Source: Alnus glutinosa (taxonomy: Eukaryota; Streptophyta; Magnoliopsida; Fagales; Betulaceae). Taken from it: DNA of 64,000 nt. Below, piece after piece: positions 60,830 through 64,000 of the stretch (the stretch's first letter is position 1; every line of letters begins with the position of its first letter). Made by a program: the position numbers and the translations under genes. The notes under the pieces were generated by a model, which was given only the letters and a program-made list of their open reading frames with translations, was not told the origin of the DNA and did no database searches. The stretch spans positions 11,533,261-11,597,260 of the forward strand of contig NC_084889.1 in the NCBI RefSeq assembly GCF_958979055.1, given 5' to 3'.

Positions 60830-61690
60830 GTTTACAATTTCTATACAATTTCTTTTTTAAAATTAATCATTGGATATGTAGGACCCATATGTAGAAAATA
60901 AATCCAATGGTTAGTTTGAAAAAGAAATTGTTAGAGTTGTACATAAGTTGTAAATGTATAGGAAATGAGATATAGATATGATACATGTACAACTTCTATA
61001 CAATTTCTATATAACTCTTGTACAACTCTAACAACATTTTTTTAAAAAAAATTAACCATTTGATATGTAGGACTTACATGTCGAAAAACAGATCCGATGG
61101 TTAGTTTGAAAAAAAGTTGTTGAAGTGGTGTCAAGAGTTGTACAACAATCATTTCTCTTATAGTGAAATTATCCCCAAAAAATACACTTATCATTATCAA
61201 ATTATCACTTAATTTGCAATGTCCTCCAAACGTGCAATTGACTCTCCAAACTATCTATATCTTTCACTTAAATCATTCAGTTAGAATTTCTTGTTAAATC
61301 CGTTAGAAAATAAGTCACGTGTGAAACATATGATGTAAAATGACAATAGTATCTCGAAATCAGATAAATAATTCAAATAAAAACAAAAATAAAACCCGTA
61401 GTGGCTCCATGGCTAGAAACCCCCAGCCTAACCATGGGTCTCCAGACCCTCGGCAAGAGAGCAAGTCGTGTGTCTCTCGCCAAATGCCAAAGACCCACTA
61501 TAAGAGAAATGATTTTATTTTCATACAACTCATGTTTTATGGGAAATAATTGTTATACAACTCTTGCCATAACTCTTATACAACTTCAACAATTATTTTT
61601 CAAACTAACAATTGGATCTGTTTTCCTACATGTGGGTATTACATATCAAATGATTGATTTTAAAAAAAGTTGTTAAGAGTTGTAGAAGTA
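60830..61690. repeat. Three copies of the family interrupted by the 13.4-kb hAT-type element
   Basis: Copies at about 60830-60980 and 61000-61165 (plus) and 61515-61690 (inverted) share ccaatggttagtttgaaaaa, agttgttgaag and gagttgtacaacaatcattt with the 13300-13449 repeat. A gene-free stretch with copper-coloured AT-rich spacer character is not implied; between copies no gene is seen. Confidence 0.7.
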
Positions 61691-62298
61691 CAATTTTTTG
61701 AAATTTTGAAGTGACATTATAAATTAGGGGATAATTGAGATGCATTTGTATCTATATTAATAATCAAGAAATTCTAATAAAAAGAATGAGAGATAACAAG
61801 AAAATTACATAGAATATTAAAATATTATACAATTTTTTTTTTATTTTTTATTTTTTTAATTTGAAATTAAATCTCTCATAATCCCTTTTTGTCAACCCTT
61901 CAAAATTCCAATCCCAATCCCATAGAACCGAGTGGTGAGATCGAATTTGGCTCAGGTGTTGCAAACAAATACAGTACATTTTTTGTAATATTTTAAATGA
62001 TTCAGATTTAATTTTAAAGTTTTTTTTTTTTTTAATGGAAAAACAAAAATGAAATTAAATTTAAACCATTAATTGATGTTAAATGTTTTTCCCAAAATCT
62101 AAACGAGAGAAGTAATTAAATAACTGAATGGGGGTAAAAGCGAAATTTCGCCAAAAGCCGAGAAGGTTTAAACTATTGTGGCGCATCTTGAACCATTCTT
62201 CGGAAAGCCTCTTCCTTTCGCAAGCCAGCAGGAAGAGAAGAGAGATTGGAGGGAGAGAGTTTCAGATCTCTCTCTGAATCCCTTCAAGTTCAGCGCCA
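61691..62298. promoter_or_regulatory. Upstream region of the sphingolipid desaturase gene
   Basis: AT-rich with a T-rich block at about 61830-61860 and 62020-62032. The last 100 bases, with gagagaagagagattggagg, look like a 5' UTR. No other gene seen. Confidence 0.45.
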
Positions 62299-63642
62299 AT
62301 GGCAGAGTCGAAGAGGTACATTTCACAGGAAGACCTTTCGAAGCACAACAAAGCAGGAGATCTGTGGATCTCTATACAGGGAAAGATCTACGATGTGTCA
62401 GATTGGGCTAAAGACCACCCAGGCGGTGAGCTTCCGTTGTTCAATTTCTCTGGCCGAGATGTCACGGACGCGTTCGTTGCGTACCATCCCGGCACTGCCT
62501 GGCAGTATCTTGACAAATTCTTTACTGGGTATTCTCTCCAAGATTACTCTGTATCGGAGGCATCCAAAGATTACAGAAAACTTGTCTCAGAGTTCTCCAA
62601 GATGGGCCTGTTTGAAAAGAAGGGGCACACGGCATCCTTTACGCTTTGCGCCGTGGCAATGCTTTTTGCTGTTAGTGTTTACGGTATTTTGTTCTCTGAT
62701 AGCACGTTGGTGCATCTGGCTTGTGGGGGTTTGATGGGGTGTCTTTGGATTCAGAGTGGGTGGCTTGGACATGACTCTGGGCATTACCAAATAATGTCCT
62801 CTCCTAGATTCAATCGCTTCGCTCAGATCCTTACTGGGAATTGCCTTGCTGGGATAAGTATTGCCTGGTGGAAGAAGAACCACAATGCCCATCACATATG
62901 CTGTAACAGTCTTGATTTCGATCCGGATCTGCAGCACATTCCTTTCTTTGTGGTATCTTCGAAACTCTTCCATTCGATTACGTCTTACTTTTATGAGAGG
63001 AAGTTGAAGTTTGATTCTGTTGCTAGGTTCTTGGTTAGTTACCAGCATTGGACATTTTATCCTGTCATGTGTCTTGCTAGGATTAACTTGTTTGCGCAAT
63101 CGATCTTGCTGTTGTCATCAAAGAGAAGGGTGCCCAATAGGGGCCAGGAGATCTTGGGAGTGCTTCTTTATTGGATTTGGTACCCTTTTCTTGTTTCTTG
63201 CTTACCCAATTGGGGTGAGAGAATAATGTTTGTTCTTGCAAGTTTTGCGGTCACGGGAATTCAACATGTTCAGTTCTGTTTGAACCATTTCTCATCCAGT
63301 GTTTATGTTGGCCCGCCTACTGGAGGTGATTGGTGTGAGAAGCAGACAATGGGCACGCTGGATATATCGTGCCCGTCTTGGATGGATTGGTTTCATGGTG
63401 GGCTGCAGTATCAAATTGAGCACCATTTGTTTCCCCGTTTACCTCGACGCAATCTCAGGAAAGTCTCTCCATTTGTTAAGGAACTATGCAAGAAGCATAA
63501 TTTGCCTTACAACTGTGTCTCATTCTGGATGGCCAATGTATTGACAATCAGGACACTCCGGACTGCAGCCATACAGGCCCGTAATTTTGCCCATCCAGTT
63601 CCGAAGAATTTAGTCTGGGAAGCTATCAACACTCATGGATGA
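62299..63642 (+). CDS. SLD1: Sphingolipid Delta8 long-chain-base desaturase
   Basis: Introduces the Delta8 double bond into the long-chain base of plant sphingolipids in the endoplasmic reticulum. Intronless 447-aa frame, the usual family length. The N-terminal cytochrome b5 domain carries the haem motif HPGG (40-43) and the second haem histidine H63. Three histidine boxes bind the di-iron centre: HDSGH (158-162), HNAHH (195-199) and QIEHH (372-376); glutamine replacing the first histidine of box three is typical of front-end, b5-fused desaturases. Hydrophobic segments lie at about 115-133, 140-157, 251-272 and 286-320. The ATG at 62299 starts right before the b5 domain. Delta6 acyl desaturases share this layout, but the wording of the boxes and length fit the plant SLD group. 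Confidence 0.93.
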   Translation: MAESKRYISQEDLSKHNKAGDLWISIQGKIYDVSDWAKDHPGGELPLFNFSGRDVTDAFVAYHPGTAWQYLDKFFTGYSLQDYSVSEASKDYRKLVSEFSKMGLFEKKGHTASFTLCAVAMLFAVSVYGILFSDSTLVHLACGGLMGCLWIQSGWLGHDSGHYQIMSSPRFNRFAQILTGNCLAGISIAWWKKNHNAHHICCNSLDFDPDLQHIPFFVVSSKLFHSITSYFYERKLKFDSVARFLVSYQHWTFYPVMCLARINLFAQSILLLSSKRRVPNRGQEILGVLLYWIWYPFLVSCLPNWGERIMFVLASFAVTGIQHVQFCLNHFSSSVYVGPPTGGDWCEKQTMGTLDISCPSWMDWFHGGLQYQIEHHLFPRLPRRNLRKVSPFVKELCKKHNLPYNCVSFWMANVLTIRTLRTAAIQARNFAHPVPKNLVWEAINTHG

Positions 63643-64000
63643 GACGGACATCTTTTGAAGCATTCTAAGAGTTTGATGTTGAAGTATTTAAAAGCCTCTT
63701 TGACAATTGATGTTAGTGGGTTTGATAACTTCATTTCGCTTGATATCTGAGGGTGGCCATCCTTGATTTCAATGGAAAAATAATAGTCATCTTTCTGATT
63801 GCTTGGAGGCTTCAATCCTTCATTATTCGATCTGCATCGTGTTTGTGGGTTTGACAAACAAATCACACTAATTATTTGCAGGCTGCTAAAATTCCTTATC
63901 CTCTTGTTTGTTCTAAACACCGCACATAGGATTAGAGGGATGTAAAGTGTTTGTGTTTTCATTCAAGTGTTTGCAGTTGATAGCCCTTAGAAGGTTTCGG
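63643..64000. other. 3' region of the desaturase gene
   Basis: Probable 3' UTR and flanking DNA. A 109-codon minus-strand frame at 63633-63962 overlaps it and has no recognisable features. Confidence 0.5.

Noticed and set aside
62178..62734. Alternative frames overlapping the desaturase start
   Set aside because: They are shadows; only the frame from 62299 carries the cytochrome b5 and histidine-box motifs.

Overview
This window reads as nuclear DNA of a flowering plant, most likely a woody eudicot. It is AT-rich, its genes are broken by GT-AG introns, and the proteins are plant-type: an INDETERMINATE-DOMAIN zinc-finger factor, an FTSH4-type mitochondrial AAA protease, the plastid sulfolipid enzyme SQD1 and a cytochrome-b5-fused sphingolipid Delta8 desaturase. 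The space between genes is packed with nested transposons. I do not name a species.

Five host genes look intact: an IDD transcription factor (752-2881, minus, 3 exons); FTSH4 (20193-26200, plus, 7 exons, 716 aa); an alpha/beta-hydrolase (28513-32191, plus, 7 exons, 293 aa); SQD1 (33019-34958, minus, 2 exons, 482 aa), convergent with the hydrolase; and a sphingolipid Delta8-desaturase (62299-63642, plus, intronless, 447 aa). They share no pathway and appear to be independently regulated neighbours.

Transposon layout: 4.1-9 kb holds decayed Copia and chromovirus-type Gypsy pieces. 11.8-13.25 kb is a composite of tandem and inverted MITE-like units. 13450-19695 is a hAT-type element with a perfect 8-bp target-site duplication (TSD). 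It carries a fragment of a MOCS3/CNX5-like gene and is split by a second hAT-type element (14320-19570), which contains a Tat/Athila-like Gypsy piece with an open gag. 26770-27576 is a Pack-MULE (9-bp TSD, long terminal inverted repeats) carrying a TMEM45/DUF716 gene fragment. 35.8-37.1 kb holds a LINE 3' end and a Gypsy gag remnant. 39583-55832 is a roughly 16-kb Mutator-like element with terminal inverted repeats of about 0.8-1.1 kb and a broken FAR1-type transposase.

That large MULE has been invaded repeatedly. On one side a hAT-type element (40408-41965), carrying a FOLD (methylene-THF dehydrogenase) fragment with its intron, was itself hit by another hAT-type element (40835-41623). On the other side an unclassified 1-kb element (44133-52264) received a Gypsy element whose two LTRs lie in opposite orientation (44970-52057). 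That Gypsy received a solo LTR (48164-50095), which received a 369-bp foldback MITE (48278-48646). Downstream are a 5'-truncated LINE with an open 440-codon reading frame and several MITE families.

The most interesting signals are three separate gene-fragment captures by two DNA-transposon superfamilies within 30 kb, a retrotransposon with inverted LTRs, a perfect 62-bp palindrome, and insertions dateable by nesting because reading frames or repeats rejoin exactly once the insert and one TSD copy are removed. Element boundaries rest on reading termini and TSDs by eye. Family names rest on recognised protein motifs; no database search was run.
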